Origin: Rhizobacter sp.
Lineage (GTDB): Bacteria > Pseudomonadota > Gammaproteobacteria > Burkholderiales > Burkholderiaceae_C
Assembly: GCA_025350965.1 (NCBI GenBank)
Contig: JANXWV010000055.1
Location: forward strand, 1 to 64,000
Reading direction: 5' to 3'
Length of the DNA stretch: 64,000 nucleotides
Part shown: positions 16,395 to 24,946 of the stretch, piece after piece
Layout: each line of letters begins with the position of its first letter
How positions within the stretch are numbered: position 1 is the first letter of the stretch
Notes under the pieces: generated by a model
The model's database searches: none
What the model was told of the DNA's origin: nothing
Seen by the model: only the letters and a program-made list of their open reading frames with translations
Translations under genes and position numbers: made by a program

Positions 16395-17660
16395 TCAGGC
16401 GTAGGCGCGCGGGTAGCGGTCGACAGTGAGGCCGTCGAGGTCGATGCCGGGTTTTCGCCCGGAGATCACGTCGGCCATGACGCGGCCGGTGCCTGCGGCC
16501 ATGGTCCAGCCGAGCGTGCCGTGGCCGGTGGCGAGGTACAGGTTGGGCAGCCGCGTCGCACCGACGATGGGCGTGCCGTCGGGCGTCATCGGGCGCAGGC
16601 CGCACCAGAACTCGGCGCGCGACACATCGCCACCCTGCGGGAACAGGTCGGTGACCACATGCGCCAGCGTCTGGCGCCGGGCTTCGTGCAGCTTCAGCGT
16701 GTAGCCGGCCAGCTCGGCCGTGCCGCCAACGCGAATGCGCTGGCCCAGGCGCGTGACGGCGACCTTGTGCGTCTCGTCCATCACGGTCGATTCGGGCGCG
16801 CCCGCCGCATCGGTGATGGGCACGGTGATCGAGTAGCCCTTCACCGGGTACACCGGCAGGCGAATGCCCACGGACTTGAGCAGCAGCGGCGAATGGCTGC
16901 CCAGTGCCACGAGGTACGCGTCGGCCTTCAGCACGCCGGCATCTGTTGCCACGCCCTCGATGCGGTGGCCGGCGTGCACCAGCTTGCCGATGCGCGTGCC
17001 GTAGCGGAACTGCACGCCGCGCTTGACGGCCAGCGCCGCCAGGTTCTGCGTGAACTTGAAGCAGTCACCGGTCTCGTCGCCGGGCAGCAGCAGGCCGCCG
17101 ACGAACTTGTCGCGCACCCGTGCAAGCGCGGGTTCGTGGCGCAGGCAGCCAGCCACGTCAAGCAGCTCGTAAGCCACGCCGTAACGCTTGAGGATGGCGA
17201 TGTCGGCGGCCGTGCCGTCGAGCTGCGCCTGGGTGCGAAAGAGTTGCAGCGTGCCTTGCATGCGCTCGTCGTACGCGATGCCGGTCTGCGCCCGAAGCTC
17301 TTTGAGGCAATCACGGCTGTATTCGGCCAGGCGCACCATGCGGCCCTTGTTCAGCTCGTAGCGCGCGGCAGTGCAGTTGCGCAGCATGGCCAAGCCCCAG
17401 CGCACGAGGTTCAGGTCGAGCGTGGGGCGGATGACGAGCGGGCGGTGTTGCATCAGCAGCCACTTGATCGCCTTGATCGGCACGCCCGGCCCGGCCCATG
17501 GCGCCGAGTAACCGGGCGACACCTCGCCGGCGTTGCCGTAGCTGGTTTCCAGCGCGGCGGCCGGTTGCCGGTCGACCACCGTGACCTCGTGGCCGGCAAG
17601 CGCGAGCTGGTAAGCCGCGGTCACGCCGATGACACCACTGCCGAGTACAAGCACCTTCAT
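16395..17660 (-). CDS. dadA: D-amino acid dehydrogenase, small subunit type
   Basis: A 421-residue FAD flavoprotein that oxidises D-amino acids, mainly D-alanine, to 2-oxo acids plus ammonia and passes electrons to the respiratory chain at the inner membrane. The N-terminus carries the dinucleotide-binding [18 protein letters not shown] and the [20 protein letters not shown] segment typical of DadA. The C-terminus has [14 protein letters not shown] and [14 protein letters not shown]. Length matches the family (about 415-435). The frame is open to 17795, but the ATG at 17660 places the Rossmann motif at residue 3, as in homologues, with GGAG ten bases upstream. It is divergent from the aldo/keto reductase gene. 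No alanine racemase (dadX) lies beside it. Confidence 0.92.
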   Translation of the reverse strand: MKVLVLGSGVIGVTAAYQLALAGHEVTVVDRQPAAALETSYGNAGEVSPGYSAPWAGPGVPIKAIKWLLMQHRPLVIRPTLDLNLVRWGLAMLRNCTAARYELNKGRMVRLAEYSRDCLKELRAQTGIAYDERMQGTLQLFRTQAQLDGTAADIAILKRYGVAYELLDVAGCLRHEPALARVRDKFVGGLLLPGDETGDCFKFTQNLAALAVKRGVQFRYGTRIGKLVHAGHRIEGVATDAGVLKADAYLVALGSHSPLLLKSVGIRLPVYPVKGYSITVPITDAAGAPESTVMDETHKVAVTRLGQRIRVGGTAELAGYTLKLHEARRQTLAHVVTDLFPQGGDVSRAEFWCGLRPMTPDGTPIVGATRLPNLYLATGHGTLGWTMAAGTGRVMADVISGRKPGIDLDGLTVDRYPRAYA

Positions 17661-17817
17661 GGGGGAACTGCTCCGAACGCCTTGTGGGCGGTGGCAGCAG
17701 TTTACGGGCCAGCCCGAGGTGCGCCCTGCTTGACGCAAGGTTGCAGGAACGCACCTATGCTGGTGTGCTCCCCGGCCGGCACAGCGCGGCCACACGCATC
17801 ACTCCAGGAGCACCCTC

Positions 17818-18876
17818 ATGCGCAACAACCCCCTTGGCCGCACCGGCCTGTTCGTGTCCGAACTCTGCCTGGGCACCATGACCTTCGGCGGAACCGGCGG
17901 CATTTGGGGCCAGATCGGCGACCTGCAGCAGGCCGACGCCGAACGCCTGGTCGGCCAGGCGCTGGATGCCGGCATCAACTTCATCGACACCGCCGACGTG
18001 TACTCGAGCGGTGCGTCCGAGCAGATCACCGGGCGCTCGCTGAAGAACCTGAAGGTGGCGCGCGACAGCGTGGTGGTTGCGACCAAGGTGTTCGGTGACA
18101 CCGGCGCCGGCCCGAACGCGCGCGGCCTGTCGCGCAGCCACATCGCCGATGGCGTGAAAGCCAGCCTCGCGCGGCTGCAGCTCGACCACATCGACCTGTA
18201 CCAGCTGCACGGCTTCGACGCCGCCACGCCGATGGAGGAAACGCTGGCGGCACTCGACCAGTTGGTGCGCCACGGGCATGTGCGCTATGTCGGCGTGTCG
18301 AACTGGGCGGCCTGGCAGATCGCCAAGGCGCTGGGCATCAGCGAGCGGCTGGGGCTGGCGAGGTTCGCGTCGCTGCAGGCTTACTACACGGTTGCCGGGC
18401 GCGACCTGGAGCGCGAGATCGTGCCGATGCTCAAGAGCGAAGGCGTGGGCCTGATGGTCTGGAGCCCGCTTGCCGGCGGGCTGCTCAGTGGCAAGTACGG
18501 GCGCGACACGCAAGGCGATGAAGGCAGCCGGCGCACGAAGTTCGACTTCCCGCCCGTGAACCGCGAGCGCGCCTACGACTGCATCGACACCATGCGCCCG
18601 ATCGCCCAGGCCCACGGCGCCACCGTGGCGCAGGTGGCGCTGGCGTGGCTGCTGCACCAGCCGCAGGTCACGAGCGTGATCGTCGGCGCGAAGCGGCCCG
18701 AGCAACTGGCCGACAACCTGGGCGCGGCCGAACTCGTGCTGAGCGCCGAGGAACTGAAGCTGATCGACGCCGCGAGCGCACTTCCGGCCGAGTACCCGGG
18801 CTGGATGTTCGAACGCCAGGGCGAGTACCGGCGCAAGCAGGTGGCCGACTCGGCGGTGCGCGCGTTCGCCACCTGA
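17818..18876 (+). CDS. Aldo/keto reductase
   Basis: A 352-residue NADPH-dependent carbonyl reductase of the aldo/keto reductase superfamily (beta-subunit/YajO-like branch). The catalytic tetrad is visible: Asp in FIDTADVY, Tyr in the same motif, Lys in VVATKVF and His in LYQLHGFD. The C-terminal SVIVGAKRPEQLADNL cofactor-binding stretch is also present. GGAG lies eight bases before the ATG. The substrate cannot be named. It is divergent from dadA across a 157-base gap and followed 74 bases later by the YgiN-like gene on the same strand. Confidence 0.88.
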   Translation: MRNNPLGRTGLFVSELCLGTMTFGGTGGIWGQIGDLQQADAERLVGQALDAGINFIDTADVYSSGASEQITGRSLKNLKVARDSVVVATKVFGDTGAGPNARGLSRSHIADGVKASLARLQLDHIDLYQLHGFDAATPMEETLAALDQLVRHGHVRYVGVSNWAAWQIAKALGISERLGLARFASLQAYYTVAGRDLEREIVPMLKSEGVGLMVWSPLAGGLLSGKYGRDTQGDEGSRRTKFDFPPVNRERAYDCIDTMRPIAQAHGATVAQVALAWLLHQPQVTSVIVGAKRPEQLADNLGAAELVLSAEELKLIDAASALPAEYPGWMFERQGEYRRKQVADSAVRAFAT

Positions 18877-18950
18877 AACGGCGCCTGAGCGGATCGGTGC
18901 ATCATCGGCTTCGGCATGCGCGCCGAAACCACAACCCAGGACACGACACC

Positions 18951-19238
18951 ATGATCCACATCCTCGCCCGCATCAACGTCAAACCCGAATCAGCCGCCGC
19001 CGCACGCGACATCCTCAGCACGCTGGTCGACGCCTCGCGCAAGGAGCCGGGCTGCATCGACTACCAGCTGCTGCAGCGTGCCGACGCGCCGCACGTGTTC
19101 CAGACCGTCGAACTCTGGGCCGATCAGGCCAGCGTCGATGCGCACATGGCGGCGGCCAACGTGGGGGCTGCAATCGCCGCCGCCGGGCCACTGTTCACGT
19201 CGCCGCCCGAGATCCTGGCGTTCAACAAGCTGCTGTAG
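18951..19238 (+). CDS. Antibiotic biosynthesis monooxygenase (YgiN-like) domain protein
   Basis: A 95-residue single-domain ABM protein, a dimeric ferredoxin-like fold that acts on quinols or other small aromatic compounds without cofactors. It shows the usual order: an initial ILARINVKPE strand, the EPGCIDYQLLQ segment at about 33-43, and the FQTVELWADQASVDAHM helix region. Length is standard for the family. The ATG at 18951 is chosen because family members start directly at the first strand. It lies between the aldo/keto reductase and amn on the same strand and may serve in quinone redox balance with the reductase. Confidence 0.85.
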   Translation: MIHILARINVKPESAAAARDILSTLVDASRKEPGCIDYQLLQRADAPHVFQTVELWADQASVDAHMAAANVGAAIAAAGPLFTSPPEILAFNKLL

Positions 19239-19313
19239 GCGATCCTGGGGGGGGCCGACACCCCTTCGGCGGGCGGGCAAACGGCGAGAATGCGGCAGCC
19301 TCCGAGGAAGCCC

Positions 19314-20843
19314 ATGCCCTTCGTTCCGAACTACATTGCGCCCGCCCGATTCGATGACCCGCAGGCCGCGCTCGACCAGGTGCGCGCCATCTACGACGGC
19401 AGCATCAACCACTTGCGGGGGGCGTTGAAGTCGTTCGTCGCGGGCGACCCGCTGGCCGCGCGCGTGCGGGCCTGCTACCCGTTCGTGCGGGTGCACACCG
19501 ACACCGTCGCCCGGGCCGACTCGCGCCTGAGCTACGGCTTCGTCAGTGGCCCCGGCACCTACGAGACCACGCTGACGCGGCCCGACCTGTTCGGCAACTA
19601 CTACCTGGAGCAGTTCCGCCTGCTGCTGAAGAACCACCAGGTCGCGCTCGAAGTGGGTACCAGCGCGCAGCCGATCCCGGTGCACTTTTCGTTCGCCGAG
19701 AACGACCACATCGAAGGCAGCCTCACGCCCGAGCGGCGCCTGTTGATGCGCGACCGCTTCGACCTGCCCGACCTGAACGAGATGGACGACGGCATTGCCA
19801 ACGGCACCTTCGAGGCCGCACCCGGAGCGCCACAGCCGCTGGCACTTTTCACCGCGCCGCGCGTCGACTATTCGCTGCACCGGCTGCGCCACTACAGCGG
19901 CACCGCGCCCGAGCACTTCCAGAACTTCGTGCTGTTCACGAACTACCAGTTCTACATCGATGAGTTCGTGCGCCTCGGGCACGAAACCATGGCCCGCGTG
20001 CTCGACGCGGGCGCGCCTGGTGGCCCGAGCGCCCACGCGCAGGACTACACCTGCTTCGTCGAGCCCGGCAACGTGGTCACGCGCCGCGCCGGAGCGCCTG
20101 CAGAGCCGGGCGATGAACTGGGCGCCGCACCACCGCGCCTGCCGCAGATGCCCGCCTACCACCTGGTGCGCGCCGACGGCAGCGGCATCACGATGGTCAA
20201 CATCGGCGTCGGCCCGGCCAATGCGAAGACCATCACCGACCACATCGCCGTGCTGCGCCCGCATGCGTGGGTGATGCTCGGCCACTGCGCGGGCCTGCGC
20301 AACACGCAGCAGCTGGGCGACTACGTGCTCGCCCACGGCTACGTGCGCGAAGACCACGTGCTGGACGAAGAGCTGCCGCTGTGGGTGCCGATCCCGGCGC
20401 TGGCCGAGGTGCAGGTGGCGCTCGAGTCGGCGGTCGAGCACATCACGCAGCTCAAGGGCTACGAGCTCAAACGCATCATGCGCACCGGCACCGTGGCCAG
20501 CACCGACAACCGCAACTGGGAACTGCTGCCGTCGCAGCGGGCGGCCAGCACGCCGGAGCGCCGCTTCAGCCAGAGCCGCGCGATTGCACTCGACATGGAA
20601 AGCGCCACCATCGCCGCGAACGGCTTCCGCTTCCGCGTGCCTTACGGCACGCTGCTGTGCGTGTCCGACAAGCCACTGCACGGCGAAATCAAGCTGCCCG
20701 GCATGGCGAACCACTTCTACCGCGAGCGGGTGGACCAGCACCTGCGCATCGGCATCCGCGCGATCGAGTTGCTGCGCGAGGCGGGCGTCGACCAATTGCA
20801 CAGCCGCAAGCTCCGCAGCTTTGCAGAAGTGGCGTTTCAGTAA
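19314..20843 (+). CDS. amn: AMP nucleosidase
   Basis: A 509-residue enzyme that hydrolyses AMP to adenine and ribose 5-phosphate, helping set adenylate levels. It has the AMP nucleosidase N-terminal domain (about 10-200) followed by a purine-phosphorylase-type domain with GHCAGLRNTQQLGDYVLAHG and the nucleoside-binding ALDMESATIAANG. Length fits Amn (about 480-510). GAGGAAG five to eight bases before 19314 decides the start over an in-frame ATG at 19290. The histidine kinase gene begins ten bases after the stop, so they may be cotranscribed. Confidence 0.93.
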   Translation: MPFVPNYIAPARFDDPQAALDQVRAIYDGSINHLRGALKSFVAGDPLAARVRACYPFVRVHTDTVARADSRLSYGFVSGPGTYETTLTRPDLFGNYYLEQFRLLLKNHQVALEVGTSAQPIPVHFSFAENDHIEGSLTPERRLLMRDRFDLPDLNEMDDGIANGTFEAAPGAPQPLALFTAPRVDYSLHRLRHYSGTAPEHFQNFVLFTNYQFYIDEFVRLGHETMARVLDAGAPGGPSAHAQDYTCFVEPGNVVTRRAGAPAEPGDELGAAPPRLPQMPAYHLVRADGSGITMVNIGVGPANAKTITDHIAVLRPHAWVMLGHCAGLRNTQQLGDYVLAHGYVREDHVLDEELPLWVPIPALAEVQVALESAVEHITQLKGYELKRIMRTGTVASTDNRNWELLPSQRAASTPERRFSQSRAIALDMESATIAANGFRFRVPYGTLLCVSDKPLHGEIKLPGMANHFYRERVDQHLRIGIRAIELLREAGVDQLHSRKLRSFAEVAFQ

Positions 20844-20853
20844 AGCCGCGCCG

Positions 20854-23007
20854 GTGCTGACCCACCCACGGCCTTGGCGCCACAGCGCGCCCCGCAGTGC
20901 GGGAGGCGCCCTGCTCCGGCCCGCTGCCAAGCTCTTGGCGGCCGCCCTGCTTTTGGCTTCCACCTTCTCGCAGGCGCAGGCTCCCGCGCCGCCCGTTGAA
21001 CACCTGCGCTACGGGGGTGATCAGGCCTTCGCCCCCATCGAGTGGCTCGACGCCAAGGGCCAGCCGCAAGGCCTTCAGATCGACCTGCTGAACGAGATCG
21101 CGCGCGAAACCGGCCTGCGCTTGGACGTGCGCATGGGCCCGTGGAACGAGATCGAGGCCGCGTTCCGTGCGGGCGAGATCGACGCGGTATCGATGAGCGT
21201 GGTCGAGTCGCGCCGCACCTGGGCCACGTTCTCGCCGGCGCATGCTGTGCCGGCGCTGGCGGTGTATTACCGGCGAATCGATCCAGCACCACAGTCACTG
21301 GCCGACGTGGTGCGGGGCGTGATCGCCATTCGCCGCAGCGCGCCGATGCTGGAAACGCGCGACGAGTTCTTCAGTGGCCCGGGCGCACGTGTGCTGCTGA
21401 CCGACACGGCAGTCGAGGCGCTCGCCGCCGTGCGCGATGGCCGCGCCGACACCGCCGTGATGCCGCGCACCTACGGCGACGCCGCACTCGCGACGCAGCC
21501 CATGCCCGCACTCACCGTGAGCCCGTTCGACCTGCGCCTTCAGTCGTACGCGTTCGCCACCGCACCGCAGAACGCGGCGCTGCGCGAGCGCATCAATGTC
21601 GCGCTGGCGCGGCTCGAAGCCTCGGGCCGGCTGCAGGCGTTGCGCCTCAAGTGGTTGGGCACGCCGGTGCAGAACGCGGCGCGTCAGTCGCTCGAAGTCA
21701 CGATCGGGTGGCAGCGTTACGCCCTGGGCGCGCTCGGGGCGGCGCTGCTCGCAACCGTGGCCGCCGTGCTGTGGCTGCTCGGCCGGCGCCGCACGCGCCG
21801 CGCTGCCGAAGCCGTGGCCCGCCGCGAGGCCGAGCAGGCGCTGCAGGCGGCGGAGGAGCGGCTGTCGCACAGCTTCACCGGCCACCCCGACGCCATGCTC
21901 ATCACCGAACGCGGCACCCACGCCGTGCTCGACGTGAACGACGCCTGCTGCCGGCTCGTGGGCCTGGATCGCGAGGCGATCATCGGCCAGCCCATCGACC
22001 GCAACCCGCAGCTTGCCGGCGTGTCGGGCATCGAGGCGGTGGAACGCGAGTTCGCGGCTGCGGGCGGCGTGCACAGTGCGCCGGTGCAGTTCACCGGCGC
22101 GGATGGCGCAACGCGTTCATGCCTGGTGTGGTCGGAGCCGCTGCGCCAGGGCGAGGTGCGGTGCGCGTTCTCGATCGTGCGCGACGTGACCGGCGAACTG
22201 GCCGCCAATGACCAGTTGCGCGACGACTACAACGCGGCACTGGCACGCGTGCGAAGCAGCGAAGGCGAACGCGCCGCGCTGCAGGCGCGCGCCGAACTGG
22301 CCGATGCCGAGGTCGTGCGCTTCACCAGCTTCGTGGCGCACGACCTGAAGGCGCCGCTGCGGGCGGTGCGCGGCTTCACCGGGCTGCTCAAGCGCGACCT
22401 CGCCATCGGGCGCCTGGCCGAGGCGAACGCCCACGCCGACCAGATCGACAACGCCGCGCGCCGGATGGACAAGCTGGTCGATGCCCTGACCCGACTGTCG
22501 CGTGCGGGCCAGGCGGCGCCACACCTGGAACGGCTTGACATGAACACACAGGTCGCACAAACCTGGGCGTTGATCGTGGCATCGAACGCGCCGCGCTCGG
22601 TTGCCTTCGCGGCCGAACCGCTGCCGAGCACGCTGGGCGATGCCGGTCTCGTGGCACAGGTCTGGCAGAACCTGCTCGAGAACGCGTTCAAGTTCACCGC
22701 AGCGGTGACGGACGCGAAGGTCAGCATCACCAGTTTCGAAGAAGGCGGCCGACCCTGGTACCGCGTGGCCGACAACGGTGCCGGCTTCGCGAGCGACCGC
22801 GCTCAGAACTTGTTCGAGCCGTTCCAGCGCATGCACAGCAGCGCCGAATTCAGCGGCACCGGCATCGGCCTGAGCCTGGTGCGACGCGTGGTGCGCGCGC
22901 ATGGCGGCGAGGTGCGCGCAAGAAGCGCCGTGGGCGCCGGCACCGTGATCGAGTTCTGCCTCGCGCCAGCGGCCGCGGCGGCCTTCACGCAGGACCCGCA
23001 AGGTTGA
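20854..23007 (+). CDS. Sensor histidine kinase with periplasmic solute-binding and PAS domains
   Basis: A protein of about 717 residues, read from a GTG start. A signal peptide (about 24-43, LLAAALLLASTFSQAQA) is followed by an SBP_bac_3 periplasmic binding domain (48-270), a membrane helix (288-310), a PAS domain (335-450) and a coiled linker. HisKA with FVAHDLKAPLRA (phospho-acceptor H496) and an HATPase_c domain (WQNLLENAFKF, DNGAGF, GTGIGLSLVRR) complete it. It likely reads a small polar ligand, perhaps an amino acid, and autophosphorylates. No receiver or response regulator is encoded nearby. The open frame reaches back inside amn, but that part has no coding character; GTG at 20854 is the first sensible start and lacks a clear ribosome-binding site. 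Confidence 0.85.
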   Translation: MLTHPRPWRHSAPRSAGGALLRPAAKLLAAALLLASTFSQAQAPAPPVEHLRYGGDQAFAPIEWLDAKGQPQGLQIDLLNEIARETGLRLDVRMGPWNEIEAAFRAGEIDAVSMSVVESRRTWATFSPAHAVPALAVYYRRIDPAPQSLADVVRGVIAIRRSAPMLETRDEFFSGPGARVLLTDTAVEALAAVRDGRADTAVMPRTYGDAALATQPMPALTVSPFDLRLQSYAFATAPQNAALRERINVALARLEASGRLQALRLKWLGTPVQNAARQSLEVTIGWQRYALGALGAALLATVAAVLWLLGRRRTRRAAEAVARREAEQALQAAEERLSHSFTGHPDAMLITERGTHAVLDVNDACCRLVGLDREAIIGQPIDRNPQLAGVSGIEAVEREFAAAGGVHSAPVQFTGADGATRSCLVWSEPLRQGEVRCAFSIVRDVTGELAANDQLRDDYNAALARVRSSEGERAALQARAELADAEVVRFTSFVAHDLKAPLRAVRGFTGLLKRDLAIGRLAEANAHADQIDNAARRMDKLVDALTRLSRAGQAAPHLERLDMNTQVAQTWALIVASNAPRSVAFAAEPLPSTLGDAGLVAQVWQNLLENAFKFTAAVTDAKVSITSFEEGGRPWYRVADNGAGFASDRAQNLFEPFQRMHSSAEFSGTGIGLSLVRRVVRAHGGEVRARSAVGAGTVIEFCLAPAAAAAFTQDPQG

Positions 23008-23015
23008 GGCGGGGC

Positions 23016-24590
23016 TCAGCGCAACGCGCAAACCGCACCGGGCTGCGGCGTGATGATCGCCCAGCGGATCACACCCCGGTCTGGCCCGCCGGCACGGAAC
23101 TTGGGCCGTGCCCACGGCAGCACCCAGGTGCCCGAGGCGTCGGCGCGTGCCATCAGCACGTCCAGCGCCGGGTTGGGCTGCGCGTGGCCAGCGCGGTCTT
23201 CGGTGGTGTCGTCGAGGATCAGCGCGCCGCAGGTGTCCACTGCCTGTGCCTTGACCCATGGCGACTTCAGGTGGTGGCCGTCGATCAGCACCGCCAGCCG
23301 CTGCGGGCTGTTGGCGATGAGGTTGCCGCCCAGCCAGATGTCGGATACGACAAGGCGCAGCGGCGTGTCGGTGTGCGCCTTCCAGGTTTCCTGCGACAGG
23401 CGCGCCAGCAACGCTCCCGGAAAGTTGGCACGTGTCGGACGCTCGAAGCGGTCGGCGATGACGGTCTTGCTGATCGTCTGGCCGGCGCACATCAGCACCT
23501 GCACGACGACCACGATCTGCACCGTGCGGCGCCACATCAGCGGCGAATCGGGCCGGCGCCAGAGCGCCAGCGCGAGCAGCCCGCTGAGCAGGAATGCGTT
23601 GGTGCCCCAGCGGCCCTGCAACGCGGTCTCGCCGAGCACGCCGATGAGCGCGGTCAGCACAAGCGGCGATAACGCGGCCACCCACAGGAACAGGCGGTCG
23701 CGGGGTGCGAGCGTGGGAAGTTGCTGCACGGCCGGCTGAGGGTCGGCCGCGCGGCGCGCCAGCACGAACCACAGGCCCGCCAGGAAGGGCAGCACACGCA
23801 CCAGCTGCAGCAACAGGAAGCCCGCCAGGCTGCTGATCGCGGCCCAGACACCCGGCAGTTCTTCGGTGACCGAGCGGGCATAGCGGAACGGCAGGAAGTC
23901 GGTCGCCTGCAACCAAATCACGTGCGGGGTGAGCACCAGCGCAGCCACTGCGGTGGCCAGCAGCAGCCCGGCCACGGCGCGGCGGTGGTGCAGGCTGCGG
24001 TCGACCAGGAAGTACAGCGCCATGCCGGCCAGCGGCACGAGCGCCACGTACTTCACGAGCATGGCCAGGCCGGCGAACAGGCCGGTCAGCGCCCACAGGT
24101 GCCAGGCACCTCGCCGGGTGGCCAGGTAGAACAGCAGCAGCGCGGCGGCCTGGAACGGCAGCAGCACGGTGTTGTGGTTGAAGCTGTCTGCGCCGACGTT
24201 GTGGTACGCGACGAGCGATGTCAATGCCATCGCGATCAGCGCGCGCCGCGCCGACATGAACTCGCAACCGAGCCGCCAGGTGAGCGCCAGGGCGATCACG
24301 ATGCAGGCCTGCGCGGCCACGAACGGCAATGCCACCGAGGCCCCGAATGCCTGCAGCAGCACATGCATGATCCACGACGGCAGCGGCGGGTGTTTCCAGT
24401 AGCCGTTCTCCATCGAGAACGCCCACACGAACTGCTCGGCGCTGTCGATCTCGGGCGACTGGTAGTTCAACCCGATGCCCAGGCCCCACAGCGCGACCTG
24501 GCCGATGCAAAGAAGCGCCACCCATGCCAGCGTGCGGCGGTCGCGCCAGACCGGCGCGGCCGGCCAGGGCAGGGGAGCGGCAATGCGCAT
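23016..24590 (-). CDS. ArnT/PMT-like glycosyltransferase (GT39/GT83 type)
   Basis: A 524-residue integral membrane protein with about ten or eleven hydrophobic helices and a C-terminal soluble domain. The first periplasmic loop has SPEIDSAEQFVWAF and WKHPPLPSW, the pattern of dolichyl/undecaprenyl-phosphate-sugar transferases. These move a sugar from a lipid carrier to lipid A, protein or polysaccharide on the periplasmic side. The acceptor is not predictable. The frame is open to 24956, but residues before the ATG at 24590 have no family similarity. It converges with the histidine kinase gene with only eight bases between stops, and diverges from the EF-G-like gene. Confidence 0.82.
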   Translation of the reverse strand: MRIAAPLPWPAAPVWRDRRTLAWVALLCIGQVALWGLGIGLNYQSPEIDSAEQFVWAFSMENGYWKHPPLPSWIMHVLLQAFGASVALPFVAAQACIVIALALTWRLGCEFMSARRALIAMALTSLVAYHNVGADSFNHNTVLLPFQAAALLLFYLATRRGAWHLWALTGLFAGLAMLVKYVALVPLAGMALYFLVDRSLHHRRAVAGLLLATAVAALVLTPHVIWLQATDFLPFRYARSVTEELPGVWAAISSLAGFLLLQLVRVLPFLAGLWFVLARRAADPQPAVQQLPTLAPRDRLFLWVAALSPLVLTALIGVLGETALQGRWGTNAFLLSGLLALALWRRPDSPLMWRRTVQIVVVVQVLMCAGQTISKTVIADRFERPTRANFPGALLARLSQETWKAHTDTPLRLVVSDIWLGGNLIANSPQRLAVLIDGHHLKSPWVKAQAVDTCGALILDDTTEDRAGHAQPNPALDVLMARADASGTWVLPWARPKFRAGGPDRGVIRWAIITPQPGAVCALR

Positions 24591-24946
24591 GGATTCGGTG
24601 AACACGACGATGCCTCGGGCGGTCGAACAGTTGATTCCCGGGACGAGGCCCAAGAGATCCGGGGTTTTGACCCCGGGGAACGCAGCAGAGCAGAGCGGTA
24701 GCGCGTCTGCCCACAGCCCGAACGGCTCGCCGATCGAGTGCCACCTTATTTTGTAAAGAAACGTTGCCGATTCTAAAGAACTCGGCGCAGAAAGGCGTGT
24801 GGCATCCGACACACCAGGCCGGGGGTTTTCGCCAACCCGCGGCAGGCAATCCCGGTTGCCCCGGGCCAAGCGTTCCCGTACGCTGCATCTTACGACCCGT
24901 ACCAGCCACCCACCGGGCAGGCGCCCTGCCCCCGCAGGAGAGCGCA
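24591..24946. other. 356-base divergent intergenic region
   Basis: This gap lies between the glycosyltransferase and the EF-G-like gene and has no convincing reading frame. It holds a perfect hairpin CCGGGGT-TTTG-ACCCCGG at 24659-24676 in the glycosyltransferase leader. An AT-rich patch at about 24746-24782 (TTATTTTGTAAAG, TTCTAAAG) is where promoters for both directions probably lie. AGGAG six to ten bases before 24947 is the EF-G-like ribosome-binding site. Confidence 0.5.

Noticed and set aside
24670-24740. tRNA-like text (AGCGGTAGCGCGTCTGCC) in the divergent gap
   Set aside because: It recalls a D-arm, but there is no matching acceptor stem, anticodon arm or GGTTCGAATCC-type T-arm on either strand.
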